Assembly: GCA_029210225.1 (NCBI GenBank) | Contig: JARGOJ010000577.1 | Span: 1 to 6,032, forward strand | From: Planctomycetota bacterium | Lineage (GTDB): Bacteria; Planctomycetota; J058; JARGOJ01 | Length of the DNA: 6,032 bases | Direction of reading: 5' to 3' | Shown: in pieces, positions 1 to 5,982 of the stretch | How positions within the stretch are numbered: the first letter of the stretch is position 1 | How the letters are laid out: every line of letters begins with the position of its first letter | Made by a program: the position numbers and the translations under genes | The notes under the pieces: generated by a model | Told to the model about the DNA's origin: nothing | Database searches by the model: none | The model's input: the letters and a program-made list of their open reading frames with translations, nothing else

Positions 1-2
1 CG

Positions 3-209
3 TACGTATTGGCGGCTTTGTTTTTCGGGCTCTCAGGAGGATGTCTGCTTGCAACAAAAGAATGGGCCGGCGTTGCCGTGGTGGTCTATTCAAACATCAT
101 TATTCTCACCGGATTTTACGCGTTCTTTATCAATCGCTCTTTGGAACAGAAGAAAGCAATCAGAGATGTCAAGCGACGTCAGCAACTTGTGGAGGCTGGA
201 CATGGATAA
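3..209 (+). CDS. C-terminal fragment of a membrane protein of unknown family (5' end outside window)
   Basis: The open frame runs in from the left edge (first complete codon at base 3) and ends at TAA 207-209, so only about 68 C-terminal residues are visible. A TTG at 9 could formally initiate, but the frame is open upstream and there is no room to judge a ribosome site, so I treat it as internal. The visible part has two hydrophobic stretches: one near the start (LAALFFGLSGGCLLA) and a longer one of about 23 residues (from WAGVAVVVYSN to FYAFFI). A highly basic tail follows with the segment KKAIRDVKRRQQ. By the positive-inside rule the C-terminus would be cytoplasmic. Its last 8 bases overlap the next gene, which also encodes a membrane protein, so the two may work together (inference). 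I do not recognise the family; the end of a transporter or of a small multi-pass protein is equally possible. Confidence 0.6.
   Translation, partial: YVLAALFFGLSGGCLLATKEWAGVAVVVYSNIIILTGFYAFFINRSLEQKKAIRDVKRRQQLVEAGHG
191..195 (+). promoter_or_regulatory. Shine-Dalgarno site that fixes the start at 202
   Basis: GGAGG lies 6 nt before ATG 202. The reading frame of the downstream gene is open back to a possible start at 49, but the codons from 49 to 201 lie over the preceding membrane-protein gene in another frame and encode no hydrophobic or recognisable segment. This ribosome site therefore sets the start at 202. Confidence 0.8.
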
Positions 210-639
210 TCAAAATAGATACGACTCCCCCAATACTCACAAGCTCATGCGCCTGGAAGCTCTTCTTGGCCTCACTGCCTGTGTAGCGCTTGTGTTAACT
301 CACTTCAGCGAAGTCCAGTGGTTGAACTTTATTGTTCTCTTCGCCTCAATCGATATCCTGGGCTACCTCCCTGGAGCCGTTGCCTTTCGAAAGTCGAAGG
401 GACAGAGAATTTCGAGCATCTACTACCTCCTCTACAACACCATGCATAGCCTCCTATCCGGAGCGGTCATCGCTGGCTTATGGGTGCTCGTTTTTGGGTT
501 TGAATGGGCCATTTTAGCCATTCCTATTCATCTATTCAGCGACCGAGCCCTCTTCGGCAACTACTACAAGCCCTTCTCCGCTCCTTTTGAACCTCAATTG
601 CTTTCATCCTTTGCCAATTTTGAAAAGGAGCTGTCATGA
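202..639 (+). CDS. Small polytopic membrane protein, DUF4260-like
   Basis: This 145-residue protein has hydrophobic segments at about residues 19-35, 38-61, 84-100 and 101-113, consistent with three or four membrane spans. The pattern recalls the DUF4260 family of small bacterial membrane proteins, from memory: a DxLGYLxG segment (residues 51-58, DILGYLPG), a YNxxH motif (Y78, N79, H82) and a late HxxxDRALxG motif (H110, D114, R115, A116, L117, G119) followed by YYKPF. Conserved His and Asp in or next to membrane spans could bind a metal or form an active site, but no function is established for the family as far as I know. It is longer than typical DUF4260 proteins because of an N-terminal hydrophilic leader (1-15) and a C-terminal tail (126-145). 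It overlaps the upstream gene by 8 bp and the downstream gene by 4 bp (ATGA). In this operon it might act on or move a lipid-like intermediate (inference). Confidence 0.75.
   Translation: MDNQNRYDSPNTHKLMRLEALLGLTACVALVLTHFSEVQWLNFIVLFASIDILGYLPGAVAFRKSKGQRISSIYYLLYNTMHSLLSGAVIAGLWVLVFGFEWAILAIPIHLFSDRALFGNYYKPFSAPFEPQLLSSFANFEKELS
625..630 (+). promoter_or_regulatory. Shine-Dalgarno site for the DUF2156 gene
   Basis: AAGGAG lies 5 nt before ATG 636. It sits inside the end of the membrane-protein gene, and the start codon shares the ATGA with that gene's stop. This is the standard arrangement for translational coupling and supports 636 over the in-frame ATG at 648. Confidence 0.75.
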
Positions 640-1655
640 AGACTGCAATGCATACCAAGCAATCAAAGGAAAACGCTCTAAGGTCTTTGGAAGAATACTC
701 TTCCCATCCTTCGGCCTTTTTAGCCCTGAACAAGAAAACTTGCCACTTCACCGACAAAAACAGCCCTGGTTTTATCGCCTATCGTCCCTCTGGAGGCTAT
801 CTATTTCAATTGGGCAGCGTCTTCGCCCCGAAAGAGCGACAGGCTGAGTTGCTAAGTCGTTTCCGCCAATTCGCCCGTTCACAAAACAAGCGGATATGCG
901 CTCTACAGCTGAGAGCAGAGGACATCCCTCTCTATCGAGATGCGGGATTTCGACTGAATCAGTTGGGGCGTTCTTACTCGGTCGAACTCAATACATTTAC
1001 GACCGCTGGCTCAAAATTCACTCGACTGCGAAACAAGGTGAATCGAGCGCGAAAGGCCGGAGTCGAGGTTGTCGAACTTGGCATCGATCAAAGCCGGTCC
1101 GATCACTACGACAAAGAGCTTCAATCCTTAACAATCGAGTGGCTCGGCAGCAAAGGTCGCTTCAAGAAGCTCCTCGATTTCATGGTCGGCGAACTCGGCG
1201 GTCCTCACGATTCGATGCGGCGGGTCTTTCTAGCGCTCAAAGAAGACAAGGTCCTTGGATTTATAAGCTATGTGCCCGTTTGGGGAGAACAACCCGGTTT
1301 CATGCACGACTTATCCCGTCGCTCTCCTGACGCGCCCCCTGGGGTCATGGAGCTGATCAATGTCACAGCTTTGGATCGTTTTAAGAACGAAGGAACATCC
1401 TTTCTTCATTTCGGATTGACGCCCTTTATGGGCTGTGGAATGGAGACGGACATCATTGAAGGTCGCAGCAAAGTGGTGTCGTGGTTACTGATGAAACTGT
1501 CGATTCATGGGAAAGCTATCTATCCAGCGCAAAGTCAGGCTCAGTATAAATTGAAATGGAAGCCTGGGGTCATTGTCCCAGAATACGTGGCCTATCAAGG
1601 ACGCTTTCGTCTGAGCTGTTTGCTGCGCCTGTTAATGTTGACGAGGTCGATATGA
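636..1655 (+). CDS. Soluble DUF2156 / LPG-synthase C-terminal domain protein (probable aminoacyl-tRNA-dependent transferase)
   Basis: The 339 residues match the catalytic region of MprF (lysyl-phosphatidylglycerol synthase, tandem GNAT fold) without the N-terminal flippase membrane domain. Landmarks in order are: GGYLFQLGSVFAP (53-65), the GFRLNQLGRSYSVEL strand region (104-118), R130-LRNKVNRARKAG (the typical 'lRn..nra.kaG'), KGRFKKLLDF (173-182), a KVLGFISYVPV strand (205-215), PDAPPGVMEL (231-240), GTSFLHFGLTPF (253-264), and YKLKWKP...PEYVAY near the end (304-320), which corresponds to MprF's final 'FKxKFxPxW..RY'. Family members move an amino acid from aminoacyl-tRNA to an acceptor: phosphatidylglycerol in MprF, ergosterol in fungal ErdS, isobutylhydroxylamine in VlmA of valanimycin biosynthesis. 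The amino acid and acceptor here cannot be read from sequence. No secretion signal or membrane span is seen, so it is likely cytosolic. It overlaps both neighbours by 4 bp. Confidence 0.85.
   Translation: MKTAMHTKQSKENALRSLEEYSSHPSAFLALNKKTCHFTDKNSPGFIAYRPSGGYLFQLGSVFAPKERQAELLSRFRQFARSQNKRICALQLRAEDIPLYRDAGFRLNQLGRSYSVELNTFTTAGSKFTRLRNKVNRARKAGVEVVELGIDQSRSDHYDKELQSLTIEWLGSKGRFKKLLDFMVGELGGPHDSMRRVFLALKEDKVLGFISYVPVWGEQPGFMHDLSRRSPDAPPGVMELINVTALDRFKNEGTSFLHFGLTPFMGCGMETDIIEGRSKVVSWLLMKLSIHGKAIYPAQSQAQYKLKWKPGVIVPEYVAYQGRFRLSCLLRLLMLTRSI
1643..1646 (+). promoter_or_regulatory. Weak Shine-Dalgarno site deciding the start at 1652
   Basis: GAGG lies 5 nt before ATG 1652. The frame is open back to an ATG at 1556, which would add 32 residues lying over the conserved C-terminus of the DUF2156 gene. 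Those extra residues look like an out-of-frame shadow. The ATGA overlap plus this site favour 1652, which puts the FAD-binding segment at the family-typical distance from the N-terminus. Confidence 0.65.
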
Positions 1656-3007
1656 GCATCAATGGAACGAGCGCTTGGCTCTCTGGAATCGCAAAGAGGA
1701 AGCATGATCCTCTCACTGGCTCCCACAAAGGAGAGGTGGCGATTGTGGGAGGAGGCCTGACGGGACTGTCGACGGCCTATTATTTGAAGAAGGAGAAGCC
1801 GGACTGGGACGTTATTGTTGTTGAGGCCGGAGTTGTGGGTTCTGGGGCAAGCGGCGCTAGCACGGGTATGCTTGGACCTGGGGTCGGCGGATCAATTATT
1901 AACTTGCGAGATCGATTTGGCGATTTATGCGCTCAAAAAATGTACGCAGCCAGTGTGGCGGCTGTGGAGAGTGTCGTTTCACTTATTCACCATGAAAATT
2001 TATCTTGTGAATTGGAGCTCTCTGAGCAAATTCTTGTAGCCAGAACAAAGTCTCAAGGGAGATCGTTGCTTGAGCAGTCTAAGAGCTTTAGAGAGCTTGG
2101 CTTTGATGTCCCATACATAGACCGCAATCAATTCAAGCAACGCCTTCCGGGGGACTACTATGGCGGAGTAGCCTTCAAACAAGCCGGGCTGGTCAATCCG
2201 GCTATGCTGTGTCAAGAATTAGCCAGGCTCGCCATTGAGCGTGGCGTCAAGATTTTTCAGAACAGCCCAGTCAAGGCGATCCAGCCGGGGGCGCCGACGG
2301 TTCTGGAATTGGAGAATGGGACAGTGAGGGCGCAGCAAATTGTTGTGGCCACGAATGCCTTCACGGCGCAGTTAGGATTGTTGAAGGGGCGTGTCACTCC
2401 GCTCTATACCCACGTTTTGCTTACTGATGTTCTATCGCCGCAGCAACTCGCGGAACTTCCCTGGGAGGGAAGAGAGGCTATTGTTGAGTTCCGCAATCTA
2501 TTCAATTACTTCCGATTGACTCCAGACAATAGAATTCTCTTTGGCGGAGGGAAACCTTCCTTAGCGACTGCAAAGCACACAAAAGGCGTTTCGGAGAGGG
2601 TTCATGGGAAGGCCATTGAAAGAGTTGAGAGGGACTTCCGTAAGGTCTTCCCCAGCTTGTCCGAGCTGTGCGTAGCGAACACTTGGTCTGGACCCATGGG
2701 TTTTACTCTCGATCGATTGCCAATATTGGGTTCCCTAGGCTCTGAAGGCACGCTTCACTTTGCCGGAGCTTGGTGTGGTCATGGCCTGGCCTTAGCGACG
2801 GCGAGCGGAGCGGTGATTGCGAAGCAGCTCATCGGGGACGGTGAGAAGTCTCTCCCGTGGTTCCGTAGCAAGGCGCCGTGGCTACCCCCAGACCCGCTGC
2901 GGCGAGTGGGTATCTCGATGTATTTAGGACTTTTAGAAATGAGCGATCGATTCACGGAGTGGGGCGAGAAGTCTACTTCGACAAAGCTAGAAACGGTGAA
3001 ACAATGA
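1652..3007 (+). CDS. FAD-dependent oxidoreductase, DAO family (PuuB/glycine-oxidase-like amine oxidase)
   Basis: This protein has 451 residues. An N-terminal FAD-binding Rossmann motif (VAIVGGGLTGLSTAYYL, 29-45) has the ribose-binding acidic residue E58 at the end of the second strand, followed by GSGASGASTGM (63-73), the usual 'G.GaSGrn.G' turn of the family. Further landmarks are VVATNAF (231-237, end of the second FAD-contact region), YFRLTPDNRILFGGG (286-300) and the C-terminal WSGPMGFTLDRLPILG (345-360) with GAWCGHGLALA (372-382). These closely resemble PuuB-type gamma-glutamylputrescine oxidases and related enzymes that oxidise a primary or secondary amine with O2 to an imine/aldehyde and H2O2. 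A short hydrophilic N-terminal arm precedes the Rossmann fold, as in PuuB. The C-terminal extension (about 400-451) is poorly conserved in character. Lying right after an aminoacyl-transferase gene, it may oxidise the aminoacyl product or generate the amine partner (inference). The substrate is unknown. Confidence 0.88.
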   Translation: MSINGTSAWLSGIAKRKHDPLTGSHKGEVAIVGGGLTGLSTAYYLKKEKPDWDVIVVEAGVVGSGASGASTGMLGPGVGGSIINLRDRFGDLCAQKMYAASVAAVESVVSLIHHENLSCELELSEQILVARTKSQGRSLLEQSKSFRELGFDVPYIDRNQFKQRLPGDYYGGVAFKQAGLVNPAMLCQELARLAIERGVKIFQNSPVKAIQPGAPTVLELENGTVRAQQIVVATNAFTAQLGLLKGRVTPLYTHVLLTDVLSPQQLAELPWEGREAIVEFRNLFNYFRLTPDNRILFGGGKPSLATAKHTKGVSERVHGKAIERVERDFRKVFPSLSELCVANTWSGPMGFTLDRLPILGSLGSEGTLHFAGAWCGHGLALATASGAVIAKQLIGDGEKSLPWFRSKAPWLPPDPLRRVGISMYLGLLEMSDRFTEWGEKSTSTKLETVKQ

Positions 3008-3459
3008 AGTATGCATTCCCCAGTGAAGAGTGGGTGCAAGCCTATAAAGAGGCCTTGAATAACAGTGACAATTATCGAGATGTGGCGAGTTCCTGGCATC
3101 ACGGCGCGATTGCTATGGTGGTCGAGGCCGATCCAAAGAACGGCCTGCTAGATAATTTCTGTGTCTGGCTTGATGTCGACGGGGGCCGATGTCGGGATGC
3201 TCGCAAGGTCACCTTAGAAGAAGCTTACACGGCACCTTATTGTTTGATCGCGACTCACGAGCGTTGGATTGATGTCTTGTCGAAGCGATTAGATCCGATC
3301 GCGGGCATGGTGACCAGGCGCATTCAATTGCGGGGCAATTTACTCACGATGATGCGCTACGTCCGCTCGGCAAAAGCCATGGTTGGCTGCGGCGCGTCTA
3401 TTCCAAGTCGATTTCTTAATGATTTGTCGGCCGGGGCAAAGATGGAGGAGAAGTCATGA
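3004..3459 (+). CDS. Small SCP2-like lipid/sterol carrier protein
   Basis: This 151-residue protein has the character of stand-alone SCP2 domains: an N-terminal FPSEEWVQAYKEALNNSDNY segment (5-24) ending just before an SSWHHGAIAMVVE strand (29-41), a central strand/loop region with EAYTAPYCLIATHERW (73-88), and the diagnostic C-terminal part in which LDPIAGMVTRRIQLRG (96-111) leads into the helix NLLTMMRYVRSAKAM (112-126). SCP2 domains enclose a hydrophobic tunnel that binds sterols, acyl chains or other apolar ligands; bacterial stand-alone versions rarely have a known ligand. No signal peptide is seen. The chosen start shares ATGA with the previous stop (4 bp overlap); a longer frame back to 2878 lies inside the oxidoreductase gene and is rejected. 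The ribosome site is poor (GGTGA at 2995-2999, 4 nt away), so this gene probably relies on coupling to the upstream one. It suggests that an intermediate of the pathway is hydrophobic (inference). Confidence 0.75.
   Translation: MKYAFPSEEWVQAYKEALNNSDNYRDVASSWHHGAIAMVVEADPKNGLLDNFCVWLDVDGGRCRDARKVTLEEAYTAPYCLIATHERWIDVLSKRLDPIAGMVTRRIQLRGNLLTMMRYVRSAKAMVGCGASIPSRFLNDLSAGAKMEEKS
3444..3450 (+). promoter_or_regulatory. Strong Shine-Dalgarno site for the GH1 gene
   Basis: GGAGGAG lies 5 nt before ATG 3456 and is the best ribosome site in the window. It sits within the last codons of the SCP2-like gene, whose stop shares ATGA with the glycosidase start. Confidence 0.75.
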
Positions 3460-4736
3460 ATTGGCAAAAGATGCCCCCAGGCTTTTTATGGGGAACGGCG
3501 ACCAGCGCTCACCAGGTGGAGGGAGGCAATATTCACAATGACTGGTGGGACTTTGAGCAAGATTCTAAGCGATCTGGCGCCGCCAGTGATTTCCGGAATC
3601 GCTTTGAGTCAGACCTAGATTTGGCTCGGGATCTCGGGACAAATTCCTTTCGGCTTAGCTTGGAGTGGTCTCGAATTGAGCCGAAGCACGGACAACGTTG
3701 CCCGATGGCCATAGACTATTATCATCAATTGATCGATGCCTGTCTGGATAAAGACCTTCAGCCTTTTGTGACGCTCCAACAATTTACCCTGCCGCGCTGG
3801 TGCGCTGATAAAGGTGGTTGGCTAAATCAAGAGACACTGACGGCTTTTAACAAACATGTCTCTTGGGTCGCGGATCAATTCGGCGATCGGGTCTCCCACT
3901 TCGTCACGATCAATGAGCCTAATGTGCAGGCGGGGGCCTCCTATTTGGCGGGGGTCTTTCCTCCCGGCCGACGTTTACGTCCCGACCTCGCGGATCGATG
4001 CCAGGCCGCTTTGATAAAGGCGCATGCTCAGGCATACAGGACCATTCACAATAATTTAGAAAAGCGATTCCCCGGGCGCTCAGTGGAGCTAGGAGTGTCT
4101 CCTCACATTGTCTCTTGGAAAAAGAGTCACTGGGATCTTGGAGGCATTTTCAAGAGGATCGGGGAGCAGTTTAATTGGGGGTTTTTGGATGCGCTGTCGA
4201 GTGGGACTATTAAATTCCAAACATATAGAGAGGTCGCTCCAGAGATTCAGGGTTGCTTTGACTTTGTTGGAATGAATTACTTCATGGGGATGCCCGCCAA
4301 TATATTGGGGGTCTTGAAGTTTATGGGTTTAATACCAAAGAGTTCGGGAGAACAGAGCAGTGACAATGGTTGGCCTCAGGATGCTCCCGGATTTGAGCAA
4401 GCGCTGCTTAGGGCACACAACGACTATCACAAGCCTATTTACGTCACTGAGAACGGGATCGCCGATGCCTCGGACCGGCGCCGATCAAAGTATTTGACCG
4501 ATCATTTGGAAGCGCTCTCTCGGGCCTCGGGGGCGGGGGTAGATATTCGAGGATATTTTCATTGGTCATTGATGGACAATTTCGAATGGCATGAAGGTCT
4601 TCAACCTCGCTTTGGACTCTATGAAGTGGACTACGACAGTCAGGAACGAAGGCCACGGAGAAGCGCCGAGCTGTACAAAGGTCTGATTCAAAAATACTCC
4701 GAGAGCTATTCAAAGGTGGGTGACCATGAGCTATGA
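3456..4736 (+). CDS. Glycoside hydrolase family 1 beta-glycosidase with altered glycone site
   Basis: The 426 residues span a complete GH1 (beta/alpha)8 barrel. Landmarks are the N-terminal PGFLWGTATSAHQVEG (8-23, with Q20 contacting the -1 sugar), FRLSLEWSRIEP (65-76), the acid/base motif TINEPN (E154 after N153), the nucleophile motif YVTENG (E332), and GYFHWSLMDNFEW (366-378) with W370, E377 and W378 of the glycone pocket. Both catalytic glutamates are intact, so retaining hydrolysis or transglycosylation of a beta-glucoside or beta-galactoside is expected. The motif that normally reads TLxHxxLP is TLQQFTLP here: residue 109 is Gln (CAA at 3780-3782) in place of the near-invariant His that hydrogen-bonds the sugar at -1. 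At 426 residues it is slightly short for the family (about 440-470). No signal peptide is present, so it acts in the cytoplasm. In this operon it could trim or transfer a sugar on a pathway intermediate (inference); plain cellobiose use is less likely given the neighbours. Confidence 0.93.
   Translation: MNWQKMPPGFLWGTATSAHQVEGGNIHNDWWDFEQDSKRSGAASDFRNRFESDLDLARDLGTNSFRLSLEWSRIEPKHGQRCPMAIDYYHQLIDACLDKDLQPFVTLQQFTLPRWCADKGGWLNQETLTAFNKHVSWVADQFGDRVSHFVTINEPNVQAGASYLAGVFPPGRRLRPDLADRCQAALIKAHAQAYRTIHNNLEKRFPGRSVELGVSPHIVSWKKSHWDLGGIFKRIGEQFNWGFLDALSSGTIKFQTYREVAPEIQGCFDFVGMNYFMGMPANILGVLKFMGLIPKSSGEQSSDNGWPQDAPGFEQALLRAHNDYHKPIYVTENGIADASDRRRSKYLTDHLEALSRASGAGVDIRGYFHWSLMDNFEWHEGLQPRFGLYEVDYDSQERRPRRSAELYKGLIQKYSESYSKVGDHEL
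4714..4719 (+). promoter_or_regulatory. Shine-Dalgarno site deciding the start at 4726
   Basis: AGGTGG lies 6 nt before ATG 4726. An in-frame GTG at 4720 directly abuts this sequence with no spacer, so initiation at ATG 4726 is preferred; it removes only two residues. The site lies inside the last codons of the GH1 gene. Confidence 0.7.
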
Positions 4737-5982
4737 AGAAGTCGACATTGTCATTGTTGGGGGTGGGCTTGTTGGGACAACTCTGGCCATCGCCTTAGCG
4801 AAGCAGGGCATTCCGACAACTGTTTTAGAGCGCCAGACAGAAGTCCCTGAATTGTTGCGAGGAGAGCTGATCATGCCTTCAGGGGTGGAGGTTTTGGATA
4901 GTTTGGGTTTTGGCGAAGAGCTGCGGGAGCTTTGTATGGAGACAGAAGGGACCGTTTTGCATCATGCTGCGTTTGATCGCGGTCGTTGCAAAGTGGATTA
5001 TTCTCTCGCTCCGGCGCCGCTCTCCGTCGGTGAGAATGCATGGAAGCCTCGGGGTCTCTGCGGCTGGCGCAAACCGCTCTATGAATTACTACAGCGAAAG
5101 GCCAGCGGGCATTCCTGTGTTGATTTCCGCTTTGGCTTTGAGCTCGTAAGCCTGGAGAGAGCTTTGGATAGACGGTTCACATTGAAGAGTCGGGACAATT
5201 CGACGATCGTGGCGAAGTTGGTGATTGCGGCGGACGGTGTTCATTCGAAGACCCGGCGATTGATGAACTTTGAACCTTATGAGCACAAGCGGGAGACCTT
5301 TGTTCAAGGCTTTGTGGGAAAGGCGCAGAGTTACGAGGAGAAACATGTTCATGTGGGGCATCATGAGCTTGGAGCCGTTTTTGTTTTCCCTTTTCCTGAA
5401 AATCACTTCCGCTGCACTTTTGAGTATCACAAAGACTATCGGGATGAGCTTCGGTCGGAGGATGCCCTTGCCAATCATCTAGAGATACTACGGAGTGCGC
5501 TGCCGGAAACATGGGAGAAGCTGGGAGGCACCTGCATAGAGCCTCGGACGAAGTTGCAGACTCAGCCGGGTCAATCCATGTCCTTTGCCGGAATTGTCGA
5601 AGACGGCTTCGCCTTGGTAGGAGACGCAGCAGGCTGCCTGGACCCCTTTACAGGTTTTGGCATGTCTTTGGGGCTCAACGACGCACGGGTACTCTCTGAG
5701 ACTCTCGTAGAGGCCAAGGGCGATTGGAGCGCGAGTAATCTGCGGGCCTATGAGCGAAGGAGAAGTATGGGGCTACGATCTCGTCGGGAGGCTACCGAGG
5801 CGTTGTCTTATCTGTTCCTAAACAAATCCGAGGGATTTGCCGATGGCTTCGCCAGTCGTCTTGGGATGCGTTGGCGGGATGAAGAATGGATACTCCCAAT
5901 GGTTGCAGCGCAGTTTGCTGGATACGACGCGGTGATCGAGCCGTCTTTTGGAATGAAGAATCACTTTTTGGGATTGCTTTAA
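4726..5982 (+). CDS. Group A FAD-dependent monooxygenase (UbiH / squalene-epoxidase-like)
   Basis: This 418-residue protein carries the three signature motifs of PHBH-fold flavoprotein hydroxylases. The N-terminal dinucleotide motif is VDIVIVGGGLVGTTLAIAL (6-24), with E35 ending the second strand. The DG motif is AADGVHSKTRR (168-178), which contacts FAD and NAD(P)H. The GD motif is FALVGDAAGCLDPFTGFGMS (295-314), followed by LGLNDA. An RGELIMPSGVEVLDSLG segment (45-61) matches the 'RGELxQPxG' region seen in squalene epoxidases and related FAD monooxygenases. Such enzymes use NAD(P)H and O2 to hydroxylate or epoxidise a substrate, often apolar or aromatic. Reductive flavoenzymes of the geranylgeranyl-reductase type share the fold and are an alternative. 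No membrane anchor is obvious. The gene overlaps the GH1 gene by 11 bp. The adjacent SCP2-like carrier fits delivery of a hydrophobic substrate (inference). The exact substrate cannot be deduced. Confidence 0.88.
   Translation: MSYEEVDIVIVGGGLVGTTLAIALAKQGIPTTVLERQTEVPELLRGELIMPSGVEVLDSLGFGEELRELCMETEGTVLHHAAFDRGRCKVDYSLAPAPLSVGENAWKPRGLCGWRKPLYELLQRKASGHSCVDFRFGFELVSLERALDRRFTLKSRDNSTIVAKLVIAADGVHSKTRRLMNFEPYEHKRETFVQGFVGKAQSYEEKHVHVGHHELGAVFVFPFPENHFRCTFEYHKDYRDELRSEDALANHLEILRSALPETWEKLGGTCIEPRTKLQTQPGQSMSFAGIVEDGFALVGDAAGCLDPFTGFGMSLGLNDARVLSETLVEAKGDWSASNLRAYERRRSMGLRSRREATEALSYLFLNKSEGFADGFASRLGMRWRDEEWILPMVAAQFAGYDAVIEPSFGMKNHFLGLL

Noticed and set aside
896..1330. 144-codon plus-strand open frame inside the DUF2156 gene
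   Set aside because: It is very Arg/Ser-rich, has no domain character, and overlaps conserved DUF2156 motifs in the other frame.
1652..3007. Putrescine catabolism (puuB) assignment
   Set aside because: The oxidoreductase resembles PuuB, but none of the puuA, puuC or puuD partners is present, so the gene symbol is withheld.
2779..3102. 107-codon open frame on the minus strand
   Set aside because: It lies antisense across the end of the oxidoreductase and the start of the SCP2-like gene, has no recognisable domain or ribosome site, and both sense genes have clear family motifs.
3456..4736. Ordinary sugar-utilisation operon
   Set aside because: A GH1 gene alone would suggest beta-glucoside catabolism, but no PTS, ABC or other sugar transporter, sugar kinase or regulator is present, and the gene is locked into an operon with a DUF2156 transferase, carrier and flavoenzymes.
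5089..5512. Two overlapping minus-strand open frames of 129 and 111 codons
   Set aside because: Both lie inside the FAD monooxygenase gene, whose DG and GD motifs bracket this stretch in the sense frame. Their protein sequences look random and basic or proline/serine-rich, as antisense shadows do.
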